This document shows positions 7,568 to 15,276 of a stretch of DNA of 26,599 bases, piece after piece. Made by a program: the position numbers and the translations under genes. Below the pieces are notes generated by a model that was not told the DNA's origin, made no database searches, and saw nothing but the letters and a program-made list of their open reading frames with translations. The first letter of the stretch is position 1. The number at the start of each line of letters is the position of its first letter. Origin of the DNA: Nitratifractor sp. (lineage in GTDB: Bacteria; Campylobacterota; Campylobacteria; Campylobacterales; Sulfurovaceae); contig WFYP01000007.1 of NCBI GenBank assembly GCA_015490055.1, forward strand, positions 1-26,599. The letters are read 5' to 3'.

Positions 7568-8874
7568 AATTTATAAAATGCCCTTCCTATAGCTTCAGAA
7601 AATGTTGGATGTGCCAATACGGCTTTTTTAGCCTCTTTTGCATCCATTTCGCCAGCAACCGCCATTGCAACTGTTCCAATAAGCTCTTGCGCATTTGGTG
7701 CTAAAATCTCTCCGCCTAATATAAAGCCCTCTGTGTCGCTATAAAGAATGACCAAACCATCAACAGCACGGTTATATACCGAATAGGTAAATTGGCTTAA
7801 AGGAACTACTGTCTCTTTATATTCACTCTCTTGAAGCATAGATTTTATCTCTCCGATATAAGCATAACTCATAGGCAGAGTATTTATAAATTTTACAACA
7901 CTGTTTAAATTAACCTTCTCTACTTTTTTGCCAAGTATCCGCTCGGTTACATTTAAAACTTCGGCTCTTGCTGCGTGAGCTAACTGCAATTTTCCATAAC
8001 AATCACCTACGGCATAGTGGTCTTTTAAAGTTGTTTCAAAAAATGCATCTGTTTCAATGCTTCTATTCACTGTAATATCTTCGCACTCTATTACATCAAT
8101 GTTTGCTTTTCGTCCTGTTGCAACAAGTAGCATTGGTGTATAAATACTTTTGCCATCTTCAAATACAATATGCACACCCTTTTTAGTATCTTTTGCACTT
8201 TTTATTGAATGCTCCAATAGAAAAGTAACGCCTAATTTTTCCAACTCTTTTTGGATATGCTGTGCAATCAGCGGATGACTTTTAGCCAAAATTTGCTCTT
8301 TTCTATAAATAATGGTTACTTCTGTTTGTGCACTGGCAAAAAAGCTTGCCATCTCTAAAGCTATTGCACCTGCTCCATAAATTGCAATTTTTTTAGGTAA
8401 CTCGTCTAAATTTAATACTTCATCACTTGTTATAATACGCTTTTTATCATACTCTATTCCATCTGGAATAAACGACGATGAACCAGTTCCGATAACAATA
8501 TTTTTAGCTTCTAAAACTTCTTCGTTTACCCGAACTTTATAAGGAGCAATCAACTTTGCATCTGCCTCTATTAAATCCACATTGGCACACTGTTTTTTAA
8601 TAACTTGGGTTACATTTTTCAGCAACTTATCTTTTTTATTTATTAACTCTTGCATATTTAGAGAAACACTAGCATTTAAAATAGGATTTTCACTCTCAGC
8701 TACAATATTTGCATAATGCAAAAACATTTTAGAAGGAATACACCCCTTATGCAAACACACACCGCCTAATTGCGACATATCTTTTTCTATAAGAGCTACC
8801 TTTTTACCTTGTTTTGCAGCGACTACTGCACCGGCATAATTTAATCCACCACCAATATAGATAATATCATACAC
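7564..8874 (-). CDS. lpd: Dihydrolipoamide dehydrogenase (PDH E3), GTG start
   Basis: Reoxidises the E2 dihydrolipoyl group with NAD+. I start it at GTG 8872-8874: GAGGAGG (8881-8887) is the ribosome site and the reading begins VYDIIYIGGG. An upstream in-frame TTG (8889) overlaps that same site and is unlikely. The result is 436 residues, short for the family (about 460-475). Redox disulfide GGVCLHKGCIPSK (Cys40/Cys45), NAD-binding IYGAGAIALEMASFF, and the C-terminal HPTFSE catalytic His/Glu are present. Oddity: the FAD loop reads GGGLNYAG, so the third glycine of GxGxxG is not in place and the loop appears one residue shorter than usual. One base separates it from the pdhC stop; it overlaps lipB by 4 bases. 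Confidence 0.93.
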   Translation of the reverse strand: MYDIIYIGGGLNYAGAVVAAKQGKKVALIEKDMSQLGGVCLHKGCIPSKMFLHYANIVAESENPILNASVSLNMQELINKKDKLLKNVTQVIKKQCANVDLIEADAKLIAPYKVRVNEEVLEAKNIVIGTGSSSFIPDGIEYDKKRIITSDEVLNLDELPKKIAIYGAGAIALEMASFFASAQTEVTIIYRKEQILAKSHPLIAQHIQKELEKLGVTFLLEHSIKSAKDTKKGVHIVFEDGKSIYTPMLLVATGRKANIDVIECEDITVNRSIETDAFFETTLKDHYAVGDCYGKLQLAHAARAEVLNVTERILGKKVEKVNLNSVVKFINTLPMSYAYIGEIKSMLQESEYKETVVPLSQFTYSVYNRAVDGLVILYSDTEGFILGGEILAPNAQELIGTVAMAVAGEMDAKEAKKAVLAHPTFSEAIGRAFYKL

Positions 8875-8875
8875 T

Positions 8876-10177
8876 TTACGCCTCCTCAAAATTTTGCGGA
8901 TTTTGCATCTCTTTTTTCAAATCTTTTACAAAAAGAGCTGCTTCGTAGCCGTTTATTAAGCTATGGTCAATCGTTAAAGTAATATTTAATTTACTATCAG
9001 TTATCGCTCCAACCGCAACAATACCACTCTCATCCCGATTTATCATTGCATCAAAACGCTCCAATCCAAGCATACCAAGATTAGAAATACCAAAATTTCC
9101 ACCACTCATCTCTTCGGAACTGAAACTTGTTGTATGCAATTTACTTTTAAACTCTTCTAATTTTTGGCTAATTTCTTGAATGCTTAAACTTTGTGCACCT
9201 TTGATAACCGGCATATATAGATTTTTTTCATCAGCTACAGCAACAGAAATATTTGCATTTGGCGAAATTAAAAGCTTACTATCACTTACTTTAGAACGAA
9301 AACTTTCATACTTCATAATTACTTTTGCAAAAATTTTAACAAGCCATGCCGTAATACTATGCTTTTTATTTTTCTCTAAAAGCCTGCTATCCACACTCTC
9401 ATATATATGATAAACCGGTTTTTGTGCCGAAGCTGTTACATTTGCAATAATAGCTTTTTGCATAGAACTTAAAGAAACTTCTTTAGAGAGATTATGGCTA
9501 TGGATAAATAAGTTAATCTCTTCCGTATCGATTTTATGGTCAAGCTGAAACTCTTTTATATCAATATTATACTCATTAAGCACTTTCAGTGCTTTAGGTG
9601 TAAAGTATCTCTCTTTTATAAACTCTATAACATCTTGGCTATGTATTGTCTCATTTTCATACTTTTTAAAAAGTACCTTTGTGTCAAGTTTATACTCTTG
9701 CACTAACTCTTTGGCTTTTGGCGAAATTCGACTCTCTTTTGGAACTTCAAGGCTTTTGGGCACTACATTTAACTCTTTGGCAACTGCACTCTCTTTATGC
9801 TCTGCCGGCTGTTCTTTATGAGGAGCTTCTTTTGTGGGCTCTTTAAGAGTTTTCTCTTTTTTTTCTTCAGGAACACTCTTTTTTTCTTGGCTATGCTCTT
9901 TTGGCTTTTGCTCGCTCTTTTGGCTGCCTTTTACCACATCTTGGCTCTCTATTTTGGCAATTACCGTTTTTACCGGAACGGTGCTACCTTCTTTTACAAG
10001 CAACTCTTTAATAACACCGGCGTGAAATGTTTGCACTTCCATTATCGCTTTATCGCTTTCGACTTCGGCTATAACATCGCCTACTTTTACACTCTCGCCG
10101 ACTTTTTTCTTCCACTCTATTAATTTGCCCTCTTCCATAGAGTCAGAGAGTTGTGGCATTACAACATTATAAACCAT
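8876..10177 (-). CDS. pdhC: Pyruvate dehydrogenase E2, dihydrolipoamide acetyltransferase
   Basis: Carries the swinging lipoyl arm and transfers acetyl to CoA; structural core of the complex. Of 433 residues: one lipoyl domain (1-77, lipoyl Lys43 in VESDKA), a charged Lys/Glu/Pro linker (78-148), two consecutive peripheral-subunit-binding-like segments (ISPKAKELVQEYKLD 151-165; FTPKALKVLNEYNID 192-206), and a catalytic domain (235-433). Both binding segments lack the usual GTGxxGR loop. The active-site signature HxxxDG reads DHSLINGYEAA: His405 is kept, but Asp is replaced by Asn409. The first ATG is chosen because MVYNVVMPQLSDSM matches typical E2 starts; it overlaps pdhB by 11 bases. Gene context makes PDH, rather than another 2-oxoacid complex, most likely. 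Confidence 0.94.
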   Translation of the reverse strand: MVYNVVMPQLSDSMEEGKLIEWKKKVGESVKVGDVIAEVESDKAIMEVQTFHAGVIKELLVKEGSTVPVKTVIAKIESQDVVKGSQKSEQKPKEHSQEKKSVPEEKKEKTLKEPTKEAPHKEQPAEHKESAVAKELNVVPKSLEVPKESRISPKAKELVQEYKLDTKVLFKKYENETIHSQDVIEFIKERYFTPKALKVLNEYNIDIKEFQLDHKIDTEEINLFIHSHNLSKEVSLSSMQKAIIANVTASAQKPVYHIYESVDSRLLEKNKKHSITAWLVKIFAKVIMKYESFRSKVSDSKLLISPNANISVAVADEKNLYMPVIKGAQSLSIQEISQKLEEFKSKLHTTSFSSEEMSGGNFGISNLGMLGLERFDAMINRDESGIVAVGAITDSKLNITLTIDHSLINGYEAALFVKDLKKEMQNPQNFEEA

Positions 10178-11144
10178 TTTTATGCCCCCACTCTATAACT
10201 TTTTGTGTAATCGAATCAACAGTCGGAATAGAAGCTAGCTCCAGTTTTCTATTGTAAGGAATCGGCACATCTTCTCCGGCAATGCGAAGAGGTGGTGCAT
10301 CTAGTGAATAAAATAACTCTTCGGCAACCCAACTTACAATTTGCGAACCAAAACCACCAGTTTTATGGTCTTCTTCTACCATAACCAAACGCGAAGTTTT
10401 CTCTATAGATTTTGCAAGTGTATCGTAATCTATAGGATTTAAAGAGCATAAATCTATAACTTCACAATTACAATTTAACTCTTTTTCTATTGCATCAACA
10501 CTTTTTAATACATCATCTAAAATTTTAAGATAACTCACAATAGTAATATCTTTTCCCTCTTTTACAATTCTCGCTTTAAAAGGGTCCATTGTATCGTTAA
10601 AATTCACTTCGCCTTTTTTATTGTAAAGCAATTCATGCTCTATAAAAACAACGGGGTCATCTAATAAAATCGCTTTTTTTAAAGCGTGGTAAGCGTGATT
10701 AACATCCGAAGTAGAAATTACCCGAAGCCCCGGCACAGCACTAAGCATCTGCTCGTAACTTTCACTATGTTGTGCTGCTAATTGCCGGCTAACACCTTGA
10801 GGAAAACGCACAACCATCGGCAGTTTAATTTTACCATTACTCATATAGTGAAACTTTGACATATGGTTAATAATTTGGTCAAAAGCCAACAGAGAAAAGT
10901 TTGCCGTCATAATTTCTGCAACAGGTCTTAAGCCTCCTATTGCCATACCAACAGCATTTCCTACAATACTTAATTCTGCAATCGGCGTATCGATTACCCT
11001 CTTTTCGCCATATTTTTCTACCAAACCTTCACTAACTCTATAACTACCACCATAGAGCCCAACATCTTCACCTAAAATAACGATATTCTCATCTTTTTCC
11101 ATCAATTCATCTAATGCTCTATTGAGTGCTTCACGATACAACAT
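10167..11144 (-). CDS. pdhB: Pyruvate dehydrogenase E1 component, beta subunit
   Basis: Partner of PdhA in the alpha2beta2 thiamine-diphosphate E1 that decarboxylates pyruvate and acetylates the lipoyl arm. The 325 residues match the family. Motifs include ALDELMEKDENIVILGEDVG (catalytic Glu region), RVIDTPIAELSIVGNAVGMA, VVRFPQG and QHSESYE (active-site His), with a transketolase C-terminal domain (EEDHKTGGFG). ATG 11142-11144 has GGAG at good spacing and overlaps the pdhA 3' end by 14 bases. Its own end overlaps the pdhC start by 11 bases. The overlaps imply co-translation of the subunits. Confidence 0.96.
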   Translation of the reverse strand: MLYREALNRALDELMEKDENIVILGEDVGLYGGSYRVSEGLVEKYGEKRVIDTPIAELSIVGNAVGMAIGGLRPVAEIMTANFSLLAFDQIINHMSKFHYMSNGKIKLPMVVRFPQGVSRQLAAQHSESYEQMLSAVPGLRVISTSDVNHAYHALKKAILLDDPVVFIEHELLYNKKGEVNFNDTMDPFKARIVKEGKDITIVSYLKILDDVLKSVDAIEKELNCNCEVIDLCSLNPIDYDTLAKSIEKTSRLVMVEEDHKTGGFGSQIVSWVAEELFYSLDAPPLRIAGEDVPIPYNRKLELASIPTVDSITQKVIEWGHKNGL

Positions 11145-12102
11145 TGTTTAACTCCTCATAAAAAACATGCTCATAAAGTGCATCTAATGACGGTTCTTTT
11201 GCATTTGTAGCAAACTCTACCGCCTCTTGAACAGACTCATCTGCTTTTTTCTCAACTGCTTCTATCTCTTCTTGAGTAAAATTAAATTCTGTAAGCATTT
11301 TATTTTTAAAATATGGCAATGGGTCTTTTGCTTTGCAGTGTTTCATCTCTTGAGAACTTCTATATAAATTGGCATCACTCATCGAATGCCCCTCGAAACG
11401 ACAAGTATAAGCTTCTATAAAAATAGGTCCGTGTCCCTTTTCAAGCAGACTTTGAGCCTCTTTTATTGCATTATAAACCTCATCGGCTTTCATACCATCA
11501 ACCGCCTTTGTAAGCATATAAGGTTCTGCCTTTTTATACTGTTCTCTAAATGGTGCAGCTCTTTTTATATTTGTGCCAATAGCATATTCGTTATTTTCGC
11601 AAAGAAAAAGAATAGGCAATTTATGAGTTGCGGCTATATTTAACGATTCAAAAAATGCACCCCCATTTGTAGCACCATCTCCAAATACAACCATTACACC
11701 TTCTAAATTTCCCTGATACTTTCTGGCATATGCACAACCTACAGCATTAGGGATTTGCCCGCCGACTATCGCATCGCCTCCGTAAAAAAAGTGAGATGGG
11801 TCAAAAAGGTGCATCGAACCACCCTTTCCACCGCTTACACCACTAGCTTTTCCAAAAAGCTCTGCCATAACATATTTTGGCTCCATTCCTCTTGCTATTG
11901 CCATAATATGTTCTCGGTAAGTTGTAAAAACATCACCCTTTTCAAAAGCTTTCATCGAAGCAACACTCAAGGCTTCTTGTCCTATATCTAAATGTAAAAA
12001 GCCTGAAATATCGCCCGTCATATAATGCTCTTTTGCTTTATACTCAAAAGCTCGCCCCAAATACATAAGATAATAGATATCTTGGGCTATTAATTTTTCC
12101 AT
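11131..12102 (-). CDS. pdhA: Pyruvate dehydrogenase E1 component, alpha subunit
   Basis: Binds thiamine diphosphate and, with PdhB, performs pyruvate decarboxylation. Of 323 residues: SGGKGGSMHLFD (90-101), IVGGQIPNAVG, the ThDP/Mg motif GDGATN (141-146) running to ENNEYAIGT (169-177), and the active-site loop GHSMSDANLYRS. This is the heterodimeric E1 type, unlike single-chain AceE of enterobacteria. Branched-chain 2-oxoacid dehydrogenase is the alternative, but the ppsA/eno/gpm neighbourhood favours pyruvate. ATG 12100-12102 has AAGGAG 7 bases upstream. It is separated from the stress-protein gene by a 49 bp spacer containing a hairpin. Confidence 0.96.
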   Translation of the reverse strand: MEKLIAQDIYYLMYLGRAFEYKAKEHYMTGDISGFLHLDIGQEALSVASMKAFEKGDVFTTYREHIMAIARGMEPKYVMAELFGKASGVSGGKGGSMHLFDPSHFFYGGDAIVGGQIPNAVGCAYARKYQGNLEGVMVVFGDGATNGGAFFESLNIAATHKLPILFLCENNEYAIGTNIKRAAPFREQYKKAEPYMLTKAVDGMKADEVYNAIKEAQSLLEKGHGPIFIEAYTCRFEGHSMSDANLYRSSQEMKHCKAKDPLPYFKNKMLTEFNFTQEEIEAVEKKADESVQEAVEFATNAKEPSLDALYEHVFYEELNNVVS

Positions 12103-12120
12103 ATTTTACTCCTTATGCAG

Positions 12121-12148
12121 TATAAACACCCTTTTAAAGGTGCTTATA
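12121..12148 (-). promoter_or_regulatory. Hairpin in the spacer between stress-protein gene and pdhA
   Basis: TATAAGCACC and GGTGTTTATA on the minus strand form a 10 bp stem (one G-U pair) around an 8 nt loop. It starts 3 bp after the upstream stop codon. No U-tract follows and the pdhA ribosome site lies just beyond, so a simple terminator is unlikely. It could be a processing or stability element that sets different expression of the first gene and the PDH genes. Confidence 0.45.
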
Positions 12149-12151
12149 ATT

Positions 12152-12673
12152 CTATTTTGAATATGTTTTCAACTCTTCAGCATCTGTTTTTTCTAACGCT
12201 TTTTTTATATTTTCCAATTCATCTTTACTATCAGATTGAACTAAAATAATAATTTTTCCATTTTTTAAATAGTCTGCATATTTATGTGCTTGTACTTCTT
12301 CCATACCTAAATCTGTAAGCCAAGCTACTAAAGCTCCTAAACTTCCTAAAACTTCTGCTCCACCAAGTGCACCTACCAAAGAAGATAAAACAGGTCCAGC
12401 TGCAACTAATGGACCAAAACCTGGAATAAAAGCAAAGAAACCACCTGCTAAAAATCCAAATATTCCACCCCATAAAGCACCCTGCTCTCCCCAAAAGATA
12501 ATATCACTATTCTCTTTTTTTAGCTCAAAGGTATCTTTAGGTTCACCATTTTCCCCTTTTCCTAAGACAGAAATATTATCTCTTCCAATTTTTAATTGGT
12601 TTGTTAATATATCTAACGCTGCACCTACTTCTTCATGAGAATTAAATACTGCCACCAAACTGTTTTTTTTCAT
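12152..12673 (-). CDS. YflT/GS17M-like general stress protein with glycine-rich hydrophobic core
   Basis: No biochemical function is known for this family; members are called general or heat-induced stress proteins. The 173 residues have an N-terminal ferredoxin-like half (NSLVAVFNSHEEVGAALDIL, DNISVLGKG), a glycine-zipper-like hydrophobic segment (about 61-120, GALWGGIFGFLAGGFFAF) and a C-terminal half (GMEEVQAHKYADYLKNGKIIILV) typical of the family. The segment may insert in or associate with the membrane. ATG 12671-12673 has CAAAGGAG upstream and a good -10 (12707-12712). It is the first gene of the minus-strand train, so the PDH genes probably depend at least partly on its promoter. A regulatory role is possible but not supported by any DNA-binding motif. 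Confidence 0.75.
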   Translation of the reverse strand: MKKNSLVAVFNSHEEVGAALDILTNQLKIGRDNISVLGKGENGEPKDTFELKKENSDIIFWGEQGALWGGIFGFLAGGFFAFIPGFGPLVAAGPVLSSLVGALGGAEVLGSLGALVAWLTDLGMEEVQAHKYADYLKNGKIIILVQSDSKDELENIKKALEKTDAEELKTYSK

Positions 12674-12706
12674 AATTCAACTCCTTTGTGATTTTTATCA
12701 AAAGGA

Positions 12707-12712
12707 ATTATA
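12707..12712 (-). promoter_or_regulatory. Candidate -10 box of the stress-protein/PDH operon
   Basis: TATAAT on the minus strand, 33 bp upstream of the ATG at 12673, with an A/T-rich tract in front. There is no clear -35 hexamer, as is common for housekeeping promoters in Campylobacterota. The expected -35 zone meets the palindrome at 12734-12749. Confidence 0.5.
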
Positions 12713-12733
12713 TACCAAAAAAAAATTTTTAAA

Positions 12734-12749
12734 TGTTACCTAGGTAACA
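12734..12749. promoter_or_regulatory. Perfect 16 bp palindrome, candidate shared operator
   Basis: TGTTACCTAGGTAACA is a perfect inverted repeat, the form expected for a dimeric repressor or activator. It lies between the divergent operons, with 21 bp separating each edge from the two candidate -10 boxes (12707-12712 minus, 12771-12776 plus). It would touch the -35 zone of both promoters. No regulator gene lies in the window, and I do not assign a family from the site alone. Confidence 0.6.
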
Positions 12750-12770
12750 CTAATTCTTTTTTATTTGAGT

Positions 12771-12776
12771 TATACT
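12771..12776 (+). promoter_or_regulatory. Candidate -10 box of the ppsA operon
   Basis: TATACT after an A/T-rich stretch, 82 bp upstream of the ppsA ATG, which implies a leader of roughly 75 nt. No convincing -35 is seen. It is the mirror image in spacing of the minus-strand -10 around the central palindrome. Confidence 0.4.
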
Positions 12777-12803
12777 TTCAGTTGAGGTTCAAATTAGCGT
12801 CTA

Positions 12804-12824
12804 AAAGCCTTATATAAGTGCTTT
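12804..12824 (+). promoter_or_regulatory. Short hairpin in the ppsA 5' leader
   Basis: AAAGC (12804-12808) pairs with GCTTT (12820-12824), enclosing the self-complementary CTTATATAAG with one bulged T. It lies 34 bp before the ATG and leaves the AAAAGG ribosome site free. It may only stabilise the 5' end. Confidence 0.25.
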
Positions 12825-12858
12825 GAGTAGTTTTATATTAATCTAAAAGGTAAAGTAT

Positions 12859-15273
12859 ATGTCTAGAAATATAAAATGGTTTAGTGAAATTGGCATAGAA
12901 GATGTGCCAGAAGTTGGTGGAAAAAATGCTTCACTTGGCGAAATGTATCGCAACTTAACAAGCGAAGGTGTTTTGGTTCCAAACGGTTTTGCAGTAACTG
13001 CATCTGCTTATAAATATGTATTAGATAGCAATAATGCATGGGAAAAACTGCATAAAGAGTTGGATAATTTAAATGTAAACGATGTAAATGCTTTGCAAAA
13101 AGCAGGAAAAGAGTGTAGAGAAATTGTTTATAACTGTAAATTACCCCAAGATTTAAAAGAAGAGATACTTAATGCATACAAAAAATTAAAAGAGGAGTAT
13201 GGCGAAGGACTCTCTTTGGCTGTACGCTCATCTGCAACGGCAGAAGATTCTCCCGAAGCTTCATTTGCAGGACAAAACGATACTTACTTAAATATCTCTA
13301 CAGAAGATGAACTTTTAGATGCTTATAAAAGATGTTTAGCATCTAACTTCACCGACCGCTCTATACATTATAAATATGATAACGGATTTGATTATTTAAA
13401 AGTCTATCTATCTGTTGTTGTTATGAAAATGGTACGAAGCGATATAGGAGCTAGTGGTGTTATGTTCTCACTAGATACTGAAACAGGTTTCAAAGATGTT
13501 GTCTTTATAAACGCAGCTTTAGGACTTGGCGAAAATGTTGTGCAAGGTGCTATAAATCCAGACGCTTTTTATGTGCATAAACCAACATTCAACAAAGGCT
13601 TTAGAGCAGTATTAAAACGCTCTTTAGGTTCTAAAAAGAAAAAAATGATATTTGCAGATACTATAAATTTGCACAATATTGCCGTGGAATATACAAAAAA
13701 TATCCCTACTACCAAAGAGGAGCAAAACCATTTTTGTATAAGTGACGACGAAGTAATGGTTTTAGCCGATTATGCTATTAAAGTAGAAAAGCACTACTCA
13801 CAAAAAGCAGGATACCATAAGCCTATGGATATGGAGTGGGCAAAAGATGGAATTGATGGAAAACTCTATATGGTGCAAGCACGCCCCGAAACTGTGCAGT
13901 CTCAGAAAAAAGGAAATGTTTTAGAGGTTTACCATCTTAAAGAGAAAGGCGAAGTTTTAGTCACTGGGCAAGCAATAGGCACAAAAATCGGGCGTGGAAA
14001 AGCACACTATATTAAGGATACAACAGAACTCGACCAATTTAAAGAGGGCGAAGTTTTAGTAGCCGATACTACCAACCCAGATTGGGAACCAATTATGAAA
14101 ATTGCATCTGCCATTATAACCAACAAGGGCGGAAGAACTTGCCATGCAGCAATTTTAAGTAGAGAGTTAGGCATTCCGGCAGTTGTAGGATGTGACAATG
14201 CAACCGAAATTTTAAAAAATGTGGATAATGTAACAGTAAGTTGTGCCGAGGGTGAAGTGGGTTATGTTTATAAAGGATTACTTGATTTTGAAATAGAAAA
14301 AACAGATTTAAGCAATCTTCCAAAAACAAAAACAGAAATTATGATGAATTTAGGAAACCCTGATTTAGCATTTTCTTTAAGCTCACTTCCGGTTGATGGT
14401 ATTGGTTTGGCAAGAATGGAATTTATTATTAACGAATATATTAAAGCCCACCCAATGGCATTAAAACATCCAGAAAAGGTTGATGAAAAAACAAGAGAAG
14501 CATTAGAACATTTAGCAAGAGCTTATGACTCTTTAGAAGATTTCTTCGTTAAAACACTTTCGGAAGGTGTGGCTACGATTGCATCAAGCGTTTATCCTAA
14601 AACTTGCGTAGTTAGAATGAGCGACTTTAAATCTAACGAATATGCCTCTTTACTTGGAGGAAGCTTTTTTGAATTAAAAGAAGATAACCCAATGATTGGC
14701 TTTAGAGGAGCTTCAAGATATGCACATCCAAATTATGAAGAGGGCTTTGCTTTAGAGTGTGCAGCGATGAAGAGAGTGCGCGAAGAGATGGGCTTTGATA
14801 ATGTTATTTTAATGATACCGTTTTGCCGAAGAGTTCAAGAGGGGCAAAAGGTTATTGAAACAATGGCTAAATACGGCTTAAAACAGGGCGAAAATGGATT
14901 ACAGATTTATGTAATGTGCGAAATTCCTAATAATGTTATTCAAATCGATGCATTCAGCAAAATCTTCGACGGATTCAGCATAGGAAGCAACGACTTAACC
15001 CAATTAACTCTTGGTGTAGATAGAGATAGCCAAATTGTTGCATTCGATTACGACGAGCGCGACGAAGGGGTAAAAGAGATGATAAAACTAGCCGTAGAGG
15101 GGTGCAAAAGAAACAATCGCCACAGCGGAATCTGCGGACAAGCCCCTTCTGATTATCCAGAAATTGCGGAGTATTTAGTAAAACTGAATATAGACTCTAT
15201 CAGTTTAAACCCAGACAGTGTTTTGAAAACAATACAAGACATCAGCAAATTAGAAGAGAAACTTGGGAGATAA
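12859..15273 (+). CDS. ppsA: Phosphoenolpyruvate synthase (pyruvate, water dikinase)
   Basis: Converts pyruvate + ATP + water to PEP + AMP + phosphate, the entry to gluconeogenesis. The 804 residues match the family. The N-terminal ATP-grasp domain begins FSEIGIEDVPEVGGKNASLGE and includes AVRSSATAEDSPEASFAGQ. The swivelling domain holds the phosphorylated His429 in GGRTCHAAILSRELGIPAVVG. The C-terminal PEP/pyruvate barrel contains GIGLARMEF, FSIGSNDLTQL and GICGQAPSD with Cys759. The start is supported by a preceding AAAAGGT and by the family-typical N-terminus. It heads the + strand train, opposite the PDH operon, and the next gene begins 3 bases after its stop. Confidence 0.97.
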   Translation: MSRNIKWFSEIGIEDVPEVGGKNASLGEMYRNLTSEGVLVPNGFAVTASAYKYVLDSNNAWEKLHKELDNLNVNDVNALQKAGKECREIVYNCKLPQDLKEEILNAYKKLKEEYGEGLSLAVRSSATAEDSPEASFAGQNDTYLNISTEDELLDAYKRCLASNFTDRSIHYKYDNGFDYLKVYLSVVVMKMVRSDIGASGVMFSLDTETGFKDVVFINAALGLGENVVQGAINPDAFYVHKPTFNKGFRAVLKRSLGSKKKKMIFADTINLHNIAVEYTKNIPTTKEEQNHFCISDDEVMVLADYAIKVEKHYSQKAGYHKPMDMEWAKDGIDGKLYMVQARPETVQSQKKGNVLEVYHLKEKGEVLVTGQAIGTKIGRGKAHYIKDTTELDQFKEGEVLVADTTNPDWEPIMKIASAIITNKGGRTCHAAILSRELGIPAVVGCDNATEILKNVDNVTVSCAEGEVGYVYKGLLDFEIEKTDLSNLPKTKTEIMMNLGNPDLAFSLSSLPVDGIGLARMEFIINEYIKAHPMALKHPEKVDEKTREALEHLARAYDSLEDFFVKTLSEGVATIASSVYPKTCVVRMSDFKSNEYASLLGGSFFELKEDNPMIGFRGASRYAHPNYEEGFALECAAMKRVREEMGFDNVILMIPFCRRVQEGQKVIETMAKYGLKQGENGLQIYVMCEIPNNVIQIDAFSKIFDGFSIGSNDLTQLTLGVDRDSQIVAFDYDERDEGVKEMIKLAVEGCKRNNRHSGICGQAPSDYPEIAEYLVKLNIDSISLNPDSVLKTIQDISKLEEKLGR

Positions 15274-15276
15274 ATT

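Noticed and set aside
8875..8889. TTG at 8889 as the start of lpd
   Set aside because: It falls inside the GAGGAGG ribosome site; the GTG at 8874 has correct spacing and begins exactly with the FAD-binding strand.
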